Shown: positions 1 through 6,933 of the stretch, one piece after another | How the letters are laid out: every line of letters starts with the position of its first letter | How positions within the stretch are numbered: position 1 is the first letter of the stretch | From: Actinomycetes bacterium | GTDB taxonomy: Bacteria > Actinomycetota > Acidimicrobiia > Acidimicrobiales > UBA8190 | Reading direction: 5' to 3' | Assembly: GCA_021798135.1 (NCBI GenBank) | Contig: JAJZYI010000058.1 | Coordinates: forward strand, 1 to 13,272 | Length of the DNA stretch: 13,272 bases | The notes under the pieces: generated by a model | The model's database searches: none | Told to the model about the DNA's origin: nothing | What the model saw: the letters and a program-made list of their open reading frames with translations, nothing else | Made by a program: the position numbers and the translations under genes

Positions 1-1366
1 CCGCCTCGAACACCTTGGGATGGGCCATGACCTGGTTCTCGAGCTCCACCGACGAGATCCACTCGCCGCCGGACTTGATCACGTCCTTGCTCCGGTCGGA
101 GATCACCATGTAGTTGCGCCGGTCCAGGGTGCCCACGTCGCCGGTCCGCAGCCAGCCGTCGTGGAACCGCTCACCCGACGCGTCCCCGTAGTAGGCGCCG
201 GTGATCCAGGGCCCACGGACCTCGAACTCGCCCACCGCCACGCCGTCCGCCGGCAGGACGGCCCCCTCGTCGTCCACGACGCGGACCTCCACCCCGGCGA
301 CGACCCGGCCCGTCCGGGCCCGCCAGTCCAGCTCCTGCTCGGGCGGCGTGCCCCGGGGCGGCCAGCCGACCGCGCACACCGGGCTCGTCTCTGTCATCCC
401 CCAGCCCTGCAGCAGCGTGGTCCCGTAGCGCTCCTGGAACGCCTCCATCATGGCCCGGGGCACCGCCGAGCCCCCTGCCATGAGCAGCCGCACCGACGAC
501 AGGTCGAGCTCGTGCTGCTCGCCGTGGCGCAGCAGGTCGTTCCAGATCGTGGGCACCCCCAGCGACACCGTCGGCCGCTGCGTGGCGAACATCTCGGCCA
601 GCGGCGCTGCCTGCAGGAACCTCTCGGGCATCACCAGGTCGGCGCCGGCCATGAACGCCGTGTACGGCACGCCCCAGGCGTTCACGTGGAACATCGGCAC
701 GACGGCCAGGACCCGGTCGTGCTGCCCGATGCCGGTGACGTTGCTGGTCATGCCGGCGAAGGCGTGGAGCCACATCGAGCGGTGGCTGTAGACCACGCCC
801 TTCGGGTCACCGGTCGTGCCGCTCGTGTAGCACATGGCCCCGGCGGTCCGCTCGTCGAGGTCCGGCCAGTCGCCGATCGGCTGGTGGGCCCCGAGCAGGT
901 CCTCGTACGCCGTGACGTCGCCCAGGCCGTCCACGGGCTCGTCGCCCACCACCACGATGTGCTCCACCGTCGTGAGCTGGTCGCGCACCCGGGCGAGCAG
1001 CGGCGCGACCGACGCGTCGACGATCAGGACCCTGTCGGCGGCGTGGTTGACGACGAACGCCAGCTGGGCGGGGAACAGGCGGATGTTGACCGTGTGGAGC
1101 ACCGCGCCCATCGACGGCACCGCCAGGTAGGCCTCGAGGTGCTCCTGGTCGTTCCACATGAACGTCCCGACCCGGTCGCCCTCCCCCACGCCGAGCGCGC
1201 GCAGCGCACCGGCCAGGCGGCGGGCACGCTCGCCGACCTCGGCGAAGCTGGCCGTCCGGTAGCCGTCCGGCCGGCGGGTGACCACCACGCTGTCGGCGAA
1301 GGTCGCCAGCCCGTGACGCAGGATGCCGCTGACCAGCAGCGGACCGTCTTGCATGGTGCTCAGCAT
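1..1366 (-). CDS. AlkK-like medium/long-chain fatty-acyl-CoA ligase (C-terminus cut by window edge)
   Basis: Adenylate-forming enzyme that would activate a fatty acid with ATP to an acyl-AMP and then transfer it to coenzyme A in the cytoplasm. The 455 residues in the window hold the AMP-binding signature YTSGTTGDPKG at residues 180-190, GWGMTETSP near residue 322, the hinge region RTGDVGTLD, and DRSKDVIKSGGEW near residue 423, which carries the hinge and start of the C-terminal lid. The reading frame is still open at base 1 (last residues KVFEA), so roughly the last 90 residues, including the usual catalytic lysine, lie outside. The N-terminus, with RLFPAQLAFVVNHAADR, resembles AlkK-type ligases. 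ATG at 1366 is chosen because a -10-like TATGCT ends 6 bases before it; ATG at 1354 is an in-frame alternative. It is divergent from the transglycosylase. Chain-length preference cannot be read from the sequence. Confidence 0.93.
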   Translation of the reverse strand, partial: MLSTMQDGPLLVSGILRHGLATFADSVVVTRRPDGYRTASFAEVGERARRLAGALRALGVGEGDRVGTFMWNDQEHLEAYLAVPSMGAVLHTVNIRLFPAQLAFVVNHAADRVLIVDASVAPLLARVRDQLTTVEHIVVVGDEPVDGLGDVTAYEDLLGAHQPIGDWPDLDERTAGAMCYTSGTTGDPKGVVYSHRSMWLHAFAGMTSNVTGIGQHDRVLAVVPMFHVNAWGVPYTAFMAGADLVMPERFLQAAPLAEMFATQRPTVSLGVPTIWNDLLRHGEQHELDLSSVRLLMAGGSAVPRAMMEAFQERYGTTLLQGWGMTETSPVCAVGWPPRGTPPEQELDWRARTGRVVAGVEVRVVDDEGAVLPADGVAVGEFEVRGPWITGAYYGDASGERFHDGWLRTGDVGTLDRRNYMVISDRSKDVIKSGGEWISSVELENQVMAHPKVFEA

Positions 1367-1372
1367 TCCCGG

Positions 1373-1378
1373 AGCATA
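1373..1378 (-). promoter_or_regulatory. Candidate leaderless -10 element for the acyl-CoA ligase
   Basis: TATGCT on the minus strand fits the actinobacterial TANNNT -10 pattern. Six bases (CCGGGA) separate it from the ATG at 1366, so transcription would begin at or next to the start codon. No convincing -35 box is visible. The nearby GGGA touches the ATG and is too close to act as a ribosome-binding site, which favours a leaderless message. Confidence 0.5.
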
Positions 1379-1444
1379 CCGACGCGGCCACCGCGACGGC
1401 GGCGCTCGTGCCTGCCCGTCGCGTCGCCGCCCGCCCCCTTGACC

Positions 1445-1472
1445 TGGCGGGACCGCCATGGTGGAGTGGCGG
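1445..1472. promoter_or_regulatory. Operator-like inverted repeat between divergent ligase and transglycosylase genes
   Basis: TGGCGG and CCGCCA form a perfect dyad around GA at 1445-1458. A further TGGCGG copy lies at 1467-1472, 22 bases (about two helical turns) after the first. TTGACC, a possible -35 box for the plus strand, directly precedes the dyad at 1439-1444, but no good -10 follows at the right spacing. The rest of the 190-bp divergent gap (1367-1556) shows nothing else I can name. GC-rich DNA makes such half-sites common, so this is tentative. Confidence 0.25.
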
Positions 1473-1556
1473 TCGCACACCCGCGTGCCTCGCCGACCCG
1501 GTCGCACCGCCGACCTCGGGCATGGCCCACCACCGCCCACCCACAGGGTCCGCGAG

Positions 1557-2258
1557 GTGACCGTGGTACCGAGCACGTCCGCACCGGGGTCGTCCACCCC
1601 GCTCCGACCCAGCCGCGGCCCGGGCCGCCTGCTCCGGACGGGCGTCGTCGCGGCCACCGCCGCCGTCGGCGGCATCCTCGCGCTGGTCGCCCTGGTGGCG
1701 TCGGTGGCGGCGACGGGTGCTGCCGGGGTGCTCGGCCCGGCCGGCGGCGCCGGGTTCTCGAGCACGGCTGGCGCCGGGATCCTGGGCCCGGCCGGCGCCA
1801 CGCACGCCGTCCCCGCTCCCATGCTGGCGCTGTACCGGCGTGCAGCGGCGGCATGCCCGGGCCTGCCGTGGGAGGTGCTCGCCGCCATCGGCACCGTCGA
1901 GTCCGACGACGGCAGGTCCACCGCCCCCGGGGTCCGCTCCGGGGCGAACGCAGCCGGCGCCGAGGGTCCCATGCAGTTCGAGCCGGCGACGTTCGCCGCG
2001 TACGACCGCCCCGTGCCGCCCGGGGGCGCCCGGCCCCCGAGCCCCTACGACCCCACCGACGCCGTCTTCGCCGCGGCTCGCCTGCTCTGCGCTGACGGCG
2101 CCCGCGACGGCGCCGACATCCCCGGGGCGGTCTTCGCCTACGACCACAGCACTGCCTACGTCCGCCTGGTGCTCGACGTGGCGGTGTCGCTCGGCGCGCC
2201 GCCATCCCCGCACGCCGGCGCGGCCCCCCTCGGGCCGCCGGGACGGGCGCGTCCCTGA
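1557..2258 (+). CDS. Membrane-anchored lytic transglycosylase (SLT-type fold)
   Basis: Likely cleaves the glycan strand of peptidoglycan outside the membrane. In the 233-residue form, residues 29-52 are a hydrophobic signal-anchor preceded by arginines. A Gly/Ala-rich linker follows at about 53-85, then the catalytic domain to about 213. Glu115 in GTVESD is the probable catalytic acid; GPMQFEPATFAAY (137-149) matches the GLMQ-type motif, and AYDHSTAYV (194-202) matches the AYNHS..YV region of actinobacterial transglycosylases. Cys100 and Cys178 could form a disulfide. GTG at 1557 is preferred because AGGG lies 8 bases upstream and it leaves a short basic N-terminus before the membrane helix. 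GTG at 1563 is nearly as good; ATG at 1458 is open but would add an unlikely 33 residues. No cell-wall-binding domain is present. Confidence 0.85.
   Translation: MTVVPSTSAPGSSTPLRPSRGPGRLLRTGVVAATAAVGGILALVALVASVAATGAAGVLGPAGGAGFSSTAGAGILGPAGATHAVPAPMLALYRRAAAACPGLPWEVLAAIGTVESDDGRSTAPGVRSGANAAGAEGPMQFEPATFAAYDRPVPPGGARPPSPYDPTDAVFAAARLLCADGARDGADIPGAVFAYDHSTAYVRLVLDVAVSLGAPPSPHAGAAPLGPPGRARP
1722..1797 (+). repeat. Imperfect direct repeat in the transglycosylase linker
   Basis: Two 25-base near-copies at 1722-1746 and 1773-1797, 51 bp (17 codons) apart, encode AGVLGPAGG and AGILGPAGA. They lie in the flexible linker between the membrane helix and the catalytic domain. The second copy differs at a few bases, for example ATC for GTG. 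It looks like an old in-frame duplication that lengthened the linker. Confidence 0.6.
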
Positions 2259-2291
2259 CCGCCCGCCGGAGCCGGCACGACGGGCGGGCGG
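2259..2291 (+). terminator. GC hairpin directly after the transglycosylase stop codon
   Basis: CCGCCCGCC at 2259-2267, starting immediately after TGA, pairs perfectly over 9 bp with GGCGGGCGG at 2283-2291, leaving a 15-base loop. No T-run follows. U-less hairpins of this sort are common behind actinobacterial genes, and this one lies between the transglycosylase and a gene with its own promoter-like element. Whether it terminates on its own or only protects the 3' end cannot be told. Confidence 0.5.
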
Positions 2292-2346
2292 CCCGACCCC
2301 GGCACCGGGCGCCGGACCCTGCCAGCGCCGAAGCAAGCGGGCAACC

Positions 2347-2352
2347 TACATT
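2347..2352 (+). promoter_or_regulatory. Candidate leaderless -10 element for the SCO6745-family gene
   Basis: TACATT fits TANNNT and is followed by exactly 6 bases (GGGACC) and then the GTG start at 2359. It is the only AT-rich spot in a GC-rich 100-bp gap. No -35 match and no proper ribosome-binding site are visible, which supports transcription starting at the GTG. Confidence 0.55.
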
Positions 2353-2358
2353 GGGACC

Positions 2359-3282
2359 GTGGAGGAACGACCGTCCGGCTCGGAGGGAGCGCCGCCCGTC
2401 GTTTCGCCCCGGGCCATGTGGCTCCGCCTGGAGCCGCTGCACGCCGTGGTCTACTTCGCCCCGGAGCCCATCGCGGCCTACCGGGAGGTCGGCCTGCGCG
2501 GCTACTGGATGGGCTACTTCGCCAGCAGGAGCGCGGCGATGGGCGCCGTGTCCGCCGCGGTCGTCGACGCCACCTTCTACAACTTCGCGCCGCGCCTGGT
2601 GCACCGGGCCATCCCCGACGCGTGGACCTTCGCGTCGCCCGAGCGCGTGCTGTCGGCCCGGGTGGCAGGTGCCGGTGCCGCGCTCGCCAGGATCGTCGCC
2701 ACCCCGGCGGGCGACCTCCCACCGGGGACGGCACGCGCCCTCGACCTGCTGCGCACGGCTGTCGAGGACCTCGACTGCGCCGGTCGGCCGCTGGCGGCCG
2801 CCCATGCCGCCCTGCCCGTGCCCGACCACCCCGTCCAGGCGCTCTGGCACCTCGCCACGGTCCTCCGGGAGCACCGCGGCGACGGCCACGTCGCCATGCT
2901 GGTGGGAGCGGAGCTGACCGGCTGCCAGGCGCACGTCATGCACGTGGCGGCGGGAGCGACCGACCGACCCACCCTGCAGTCGGCTCGCGGCTGGGAGGAC
3001 CCCGAGTGGGACGGCGCCGAGCAGGCCCTGGTCGACCGCGGGTGGATCGACGCCGGGGGCCAGCTCACGCCCGCCGGCCGTGCCGCCCGGGACCGGATCG
3101 AGGCCGACACGGACCGGCTGGCGTCGGCGCCGTGGCAGCGGCTCGGGCCCGCTCGCACCGCCGAGCTGGCGTCCCTCCTCGCTCCCTGGGTGGCGGCGGT
3201 ACGCGCCTCGGACACGATCCCGCCGTCCAATCCGATGGCCCTGCCGGTGGACGGCCCGGCTCCGGTCGACCCGGCGATCTGA
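2359..3282 (+). CDS. SCO6745-family protein (winged-helix-like C-terminal domain, function unknown)
   Basis: A 307-residue protein that I recognise as the actinobacterial SCO6745 family, sometimes annotated SalK; its biochemical role is not established. Family-like blocks include MWLRLEPLHAVVYFAPE (20-36), GLRGYWMGYFASRSA (45-59), a helical region with NFAPRLVHRAIPDAWTFASPERV (75-97), and ALWHLATVLREHRGDGHVAM (161-180). From about residue 210 to 260, RGWEDPEWDGAEQALVDRGW and the following LTPAGR resemble a MarR-like winged helix. GTG at 2359 is chosen because it sits 6 bases after a TACATT -10 and just ahead of the conserved region. No membrane segment or catalytic triad is visible. The final PVDPAI comes from the first copy of a 26-bp repeat, so the tail seems to be a recent addition after the family-like NPMALP. 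It is convergent with the hydrolase gene. Confidence 0.85.
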   Translation: MEERPSGSEGAPPVVSPRAMWLRLEPLHAVVYFAPEPIAAYREVGLRGYWMGYFASRSAAMGAVSAAVVDATFYNFAPRLVHRAIPDAWTFASPERVLSARVAGAGAALARIVATPAGDLPPGTARALDLLRTAVEDLDCAGRPLAAAHAALPVPDHPVQALWHLATVLREHRGDGHVAMLVGAELTGCQAHVMHVAAGATDRPTLQSARGWEDPEWDGAEQALVDRGWIDAGGQLTPAGRAARDRIEADTDRLASAPWQRLGPARTAELASLLAPWVAAVRASDTIPPSNPMALPVDGPAPVDPAI

Positions 3283-3339
3283 CGCCACCGGTCGACCCGG
3301 CGATCTGACGCCGCCGGTCGACCCGGCGATCTGACGCCG
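3262..3339. repeat. Three 26-bp tandem repeats across the end of the SCO6745-family gene
   Basis: Copies lie at 3262-3287, 3288-3313 and 3314-3339. Copies 2 and 3 are identical; copy 1 differs only in its last base (A for G). Each begins CCGGTCGACCCGG and ends CGATCTGACGCC plus one base. The first copy encodes PVDPAI and the stop codon of the upstream gene. Because 26 is not a multiple of 3, the TGA codons at 3280, 3306 and 3332 fall in three different frames. Each copy can form a small hairpin (CCGG, loop TCGAC, CCGG). With the short remainder to 3361, the array fills the 79-bp gap between two convergent genes, where it might also help end transcription. Confidence 0.93.
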
Positions 3340-3361
3340 CCGCCAGCCCGGGCCGCCGCCG

Positions 3362-4153
3362 TCAGGCGGGGTCCCCGCCGCCGGCCCCGGGCCCCGGCCG
3401 CGCCTGGGCGAGCACCCGGGCGAGGAAGGCCTCGCTGGCGTCGACCTCCTCGCCGGGCAGGGCGCCGTGCGGACCCGGGTGGGCGTGGAGCCGCTTGTCA
3501 GGGCTCCCGATCGCGTCGAACAGGGCGAGGGCGCTGTCGCGCGGGAACAGGGCGTCGCCGAGCTGCACCAGGAACAGCACCGGGCAGCGCACGGCCGCGG
3601 CCGCCGCCTCGATCCGGGCCCGGGTGGGACCGGTCGCCCCCATCAGCCCCAGCACGGCGGCGACCACCCGCGGGTCCTCGGCCACCAGGGGCAGGCCGAG
3701 CACCGTCCCCATCGACACCCCCCACCACCCCACCGGGCCGATCCCGACGTCCGGCAGGGCCTGGACGGCGTCGAGCACCGCCCGCCAGTCGGCGACCATC
3801 TCGTCGGTCATGGCGTCGCCCTGCGCCGCCCAGAGCTGGGCGAACTCCAGGAACGCCAGCCGGCCGTCGGCACCCTTGTCAGGGCGCCGGTCTCCGTGCA
3901 CGGGGCCGTCCACCGCGACGGCGGCCATGCCGTGGTGCCGCACCAGCCGCCGGGCCAGCGCCACCACGACGTCCTGGCGCTTGTGCTGCGCCGCCCCGTG
4001 ACCCAGTGCCACCAGGGCCAAGGGACCGCCGGCGCCGGCTTCCGGCGTCCACAGCACCCCGGGCACGGTGCGGCCGGCGCGGTCGACCGCGAAGGACCGC
4101 TCGCGAACGCCGCGCGAGACGGTGCCGACCCGGTCGCCGTCCACCCACCGCAT
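3362..4153 (-). CDS. Alpha/beta hydrolase (dienelactone hydrolase/esterase-like)
   Basis: A 263-residue serine hydrolase of unknown substrate, probably cytoplasmic since no signal or membrane segment is seen. VALGHGAAQHKRQD (48-61) is the likely oxyanion-hole region and VDGPVHGDR (81-89) the following conserved loop. GVSMG (145-149) is the nucleophile elbow with Ser147. LGDALFPRD (198-206) holds the probable acid Asp200, and GPHG (227-230) the histidine, His229. The triad is complete and the length is normal for a stand-alone hydrolase. ATG at 4153 follows the amidase stop by 11 bp, so the gene is the last of the gltB run, though it has no visible ribosome-binding site and may use its own promoter. 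The open frame continues upstream, but that part is antisense-quality arginine-rich sequence overlapping the amidase and is not coding. The C-terminal GPGAGGG tail is low complexity. Confidence 0.88.
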   Translation of the reverse strand: MRWVDGDRVGTVSRGVRERSFAVDRAGRTVPGVLWTPEAGAGGPLALVALGHGAAQHKRQDVVVALARRLVRHHGMAAVAVDGPVHGDRRPDKGADGRLAFLEFAQLWAAQGDAMTDEMVADWRAVLDAVQALPDVGIGPVGWWGVSMGTVLGLPLVAEDPRVVAAVLGLMGATGPTRARIEAAAAAVRCPVLFLVQLGDALFPRDSALALFDAIGSPDKRLHAHPGPHGALPGEEVDASEAFLARVLAQARPGPGAGGGDPA

Positions 4154-4161
4154 GCGCCGGC

Positions 4162-4167
4162 AGCCTA
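4162..4167 (-). promoter_or_regulatory. Candidate internal -10 element for the hydrolase, overlapping the amidase stop codon
   Basis: TAGGCT on the minus strand fits TANNNT and lies 8 bases before the hydrolase ATG at 4153. Its first three bases are the TAG stop codon of the upstream amidase. There is no Shine-Dalgarno sequence in the 11-bp gap. It could give the hydrolase a near-leaderless transcript of its own, or it may be a chance match, because any TAG stop supplies half of the motif. Confidence 0.35.
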
Positions 4168-5334
4168 GCGAGCGTGCCCGCGCCGTCTCGTCCGGGCGAG
4201 CAGGGCCTTCGGGACCACGGCGTGCACGCCCTTCACCCCGTCCACGACCTGTGACACCGACAGGTCCACGGCAGCGCTCAACCACGCGTACGCGGTCGCC
4301 TCGTCGGCGCCCGACTCGGCGACCACCAGCGCCACGGCCCGGCGCGTGGCGTCGCGCACCGCCTCGTCGAGATCCCGGTGGAGGCCCGGCACGACCCAGC
4401 TCCAGGGCGTCTCGACGAGGGGAGCTCCCCTGCCCGCGACCGCCGCCACGGCGCCGCCGGGCTCCGCCGTGCAGCTGCCCGCCAGCTCCGGGGCACGGGC
4501 CCGCGCCGACAGGCCGATCCGCAGGACGGCTCGGAGGGAGCCCTCCAGGGCGGTCAGGGCCACCTCGCCGTCGCCCTGGGCGAAGTGCGGGTCCCCAACC
4601 TGCACCAGCGCTCCGGGTACCTGCACCGGCAGGTGGACCCGGCAGCCGGGTCCCACGTGCCGGATGTCCAGGTTGCCGCCGAACGGCCCGGGTTCGACCG
4701 ACCCGCGCTCGCCGGCGGCGTCGGCCACGGCCACCAGCCCCAGCATGGGCCGCAGGGGCACGGGGAGCGCCACGGCCGGGCCCTGCAGCCAGGCGACGCC
4801 GCCGGCGACGGTGGCGAAGCGCGAGACGACGGCGGGAACGGACCCGTCGGGCGCGACCCTCGGCAGCTCGCCGGCTAGGGCGCCCCGGCCGTGCCGGTTG
4901 CTCACGACCCCGTACGGCACGCGCCGGACCAGCTCGACGACCTCGACGCAGACCACGTCGCCGGGCTCGGCTCCGGCCACGGCGACGGGCCCGGCGACCA
5001 GGTGCGGGCCGTGGCGTCCGGGCTGCGGGCGTTCCAGCGTGGCGGCGAGGGCGACGGCGTCGGCGAGCACGGCGCCGGCCGGCACGCCATGGGCGCCGAA
5101 CCAGCCCGCCGGGTCCCATCCCTGGTCTCCGAGGAGCCCCTCGTGGCTCACGAGGTCGACGGTCACGAGGTCCCCCGGCGCCACGGTCAGCACCGGGGGT
5201 TCGTCCGGGCCGGCGATGCGGCCCCACCGCACCGTCGCCGGTGTGCTCGGCAGGTACGCGCCGGCGACGCGGCCGGCACCGGGCTGGAGCACCGGCGCCC
5301 ACGGGCGCCGCCCGCTCCCCGCTCCTCCCGCCAC
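4165..5334 (-). CDS. Acetamidase/formamidase family protein (FmdA/AmdA type)
   Basis: Predicted to hydrolyse a short amide such as formamide or acetamide to ammonia and the acid in the cytoplasm. The 389-residue frame carries family blocks in order: PPVLTVAPGDLVTVDLVSHEG (46-66), HGPHLVAGPVAVAGAEPGD (108-126), GGNLDIRH (219-226) and VGDPHFAQGDGEV (246-258), followed by SWVVPGLHRDLDEAVRDA and AYAWLSAAVDLSVSQVVDG near the end. Length is within the usual family range. It follows gltD by 20 bp and precedes the hydrolase by 11 bp, which places it in the same transcription unit as glutamate synthase. GTG at 5334 has no clear ribosome-binding site and may be translated by coupling to gltD; GTG at 5292, just after a strong GC hairpin, is an alternative giving 375 residues. 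Substrate is inferred from family only. Confidence 0.88.
   Translation of the reverse strand: MAGGAGSGRRPWAPVLQPGAGRVAGAYLPSTPATVRWGRIAGPDEPPVLTVAPGDLVTVDLVSHEGLLGDQGWDPAGWFGAHGVPAGAVLADAVALAATLERPQPGRHGPHLVAGPVAVAGAEPGDVVCVEVVELVRRVPYGVVSNRHGRGALAGELPRVAPDGSVPAVVSRFATVAGGVAWLQGPAVALPVPLRPMLGLVAVADAAGERGSVEPGPFGGNLDIRHVGPGCRVHLPVQVPGALVQVGDPHFAQGDGEVALTALEGSLRAVLRIGLSARARAPELAGSCTAEPGGAVAAVAGRGAPLVETPWSWVVPGLHRDLDEAVRDATRRAVALVVAESGADEATAYAWLSAAVDLSVSQVVDGVKGVHAVVPKALLARTRRRGHAR
5293..5310 (-). other. Perfect 8-bp GC hairpin near the amidase start
   Basis: CGGCGCCC at 5293-5300 and GGGCGCCG at 5303-5310 are exact inverted repeats two bases apart, in practice a 7-bp stem with a 4-base loop. 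It lies 45-62 bp after the gltD stop codon on the transcribed strand. If the amidase starts at GTG 5334 the hairpin is inside its first codons; if it starts at GTG 5292 the hairpin abuts the start. It could lower amidase expression relative to gltBD, but there is no T-run. Confidence 0.35.
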
Positions 5335-5354
5335 GGCCCGGCGGTCCGTCGGCG

Positions 5355-6902
<1,548 letters not shown>

Positions 6903-6912
6903 CGGTCGCTCG

Positions 6913-6920
6913 CTCCTCCT
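6913..6920 (-). promoter_or_regulatory. Strong ribosome-binding site of gltD
   Basis: AGGAGGAG on the minus strand lies 10 bases before the gltD ATG, inside the 31-bp gap after the gltB stop. It is the strongest Shine-Dalgarno match in the window. It fixes the gltD start and argues that GltD is translated from the shared gltB-gltD message. Confidence 0.75.
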
Positions 6921-6933
6921 GCCGCCGCCGGCC

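Noticed and set aside
1458..1556. ATG 1458 as start of the transglycosylase
   Set aside because: It would add 33 Arg/Pro-rich residues ahead of the signal-anchor, lies inside the dyad, and has no ribosome-binding site, unlike GTG 1557.
20..2095. Plus-strand open frame of 691 codons at the left end
   Set aside because: Opposite the acyl-CoA ligase, which has full motifs in its own frame; the antisense translation is Arg/His/Pro-rich and resembles no family.
1360..3288. Minus-strand open frame of 642 codons opposite the transglycosylase and SCO6745 genes
   Set aside because: Shadow of two motif-bearing plus-strand genes; composition is arginine-rich low complexity.
3313..3327. Classical Rho-independent terminator in the repeat array
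   Set aside because: The stem is only 4-5 bp and no T-run follows on either strand; at most a weak contribution to ending transcription.
3262..3339. CRISPR array
   Set aside because: The 26-bp copies are head-to-tail with no unique spacers, so this is a simple tandem repeat.
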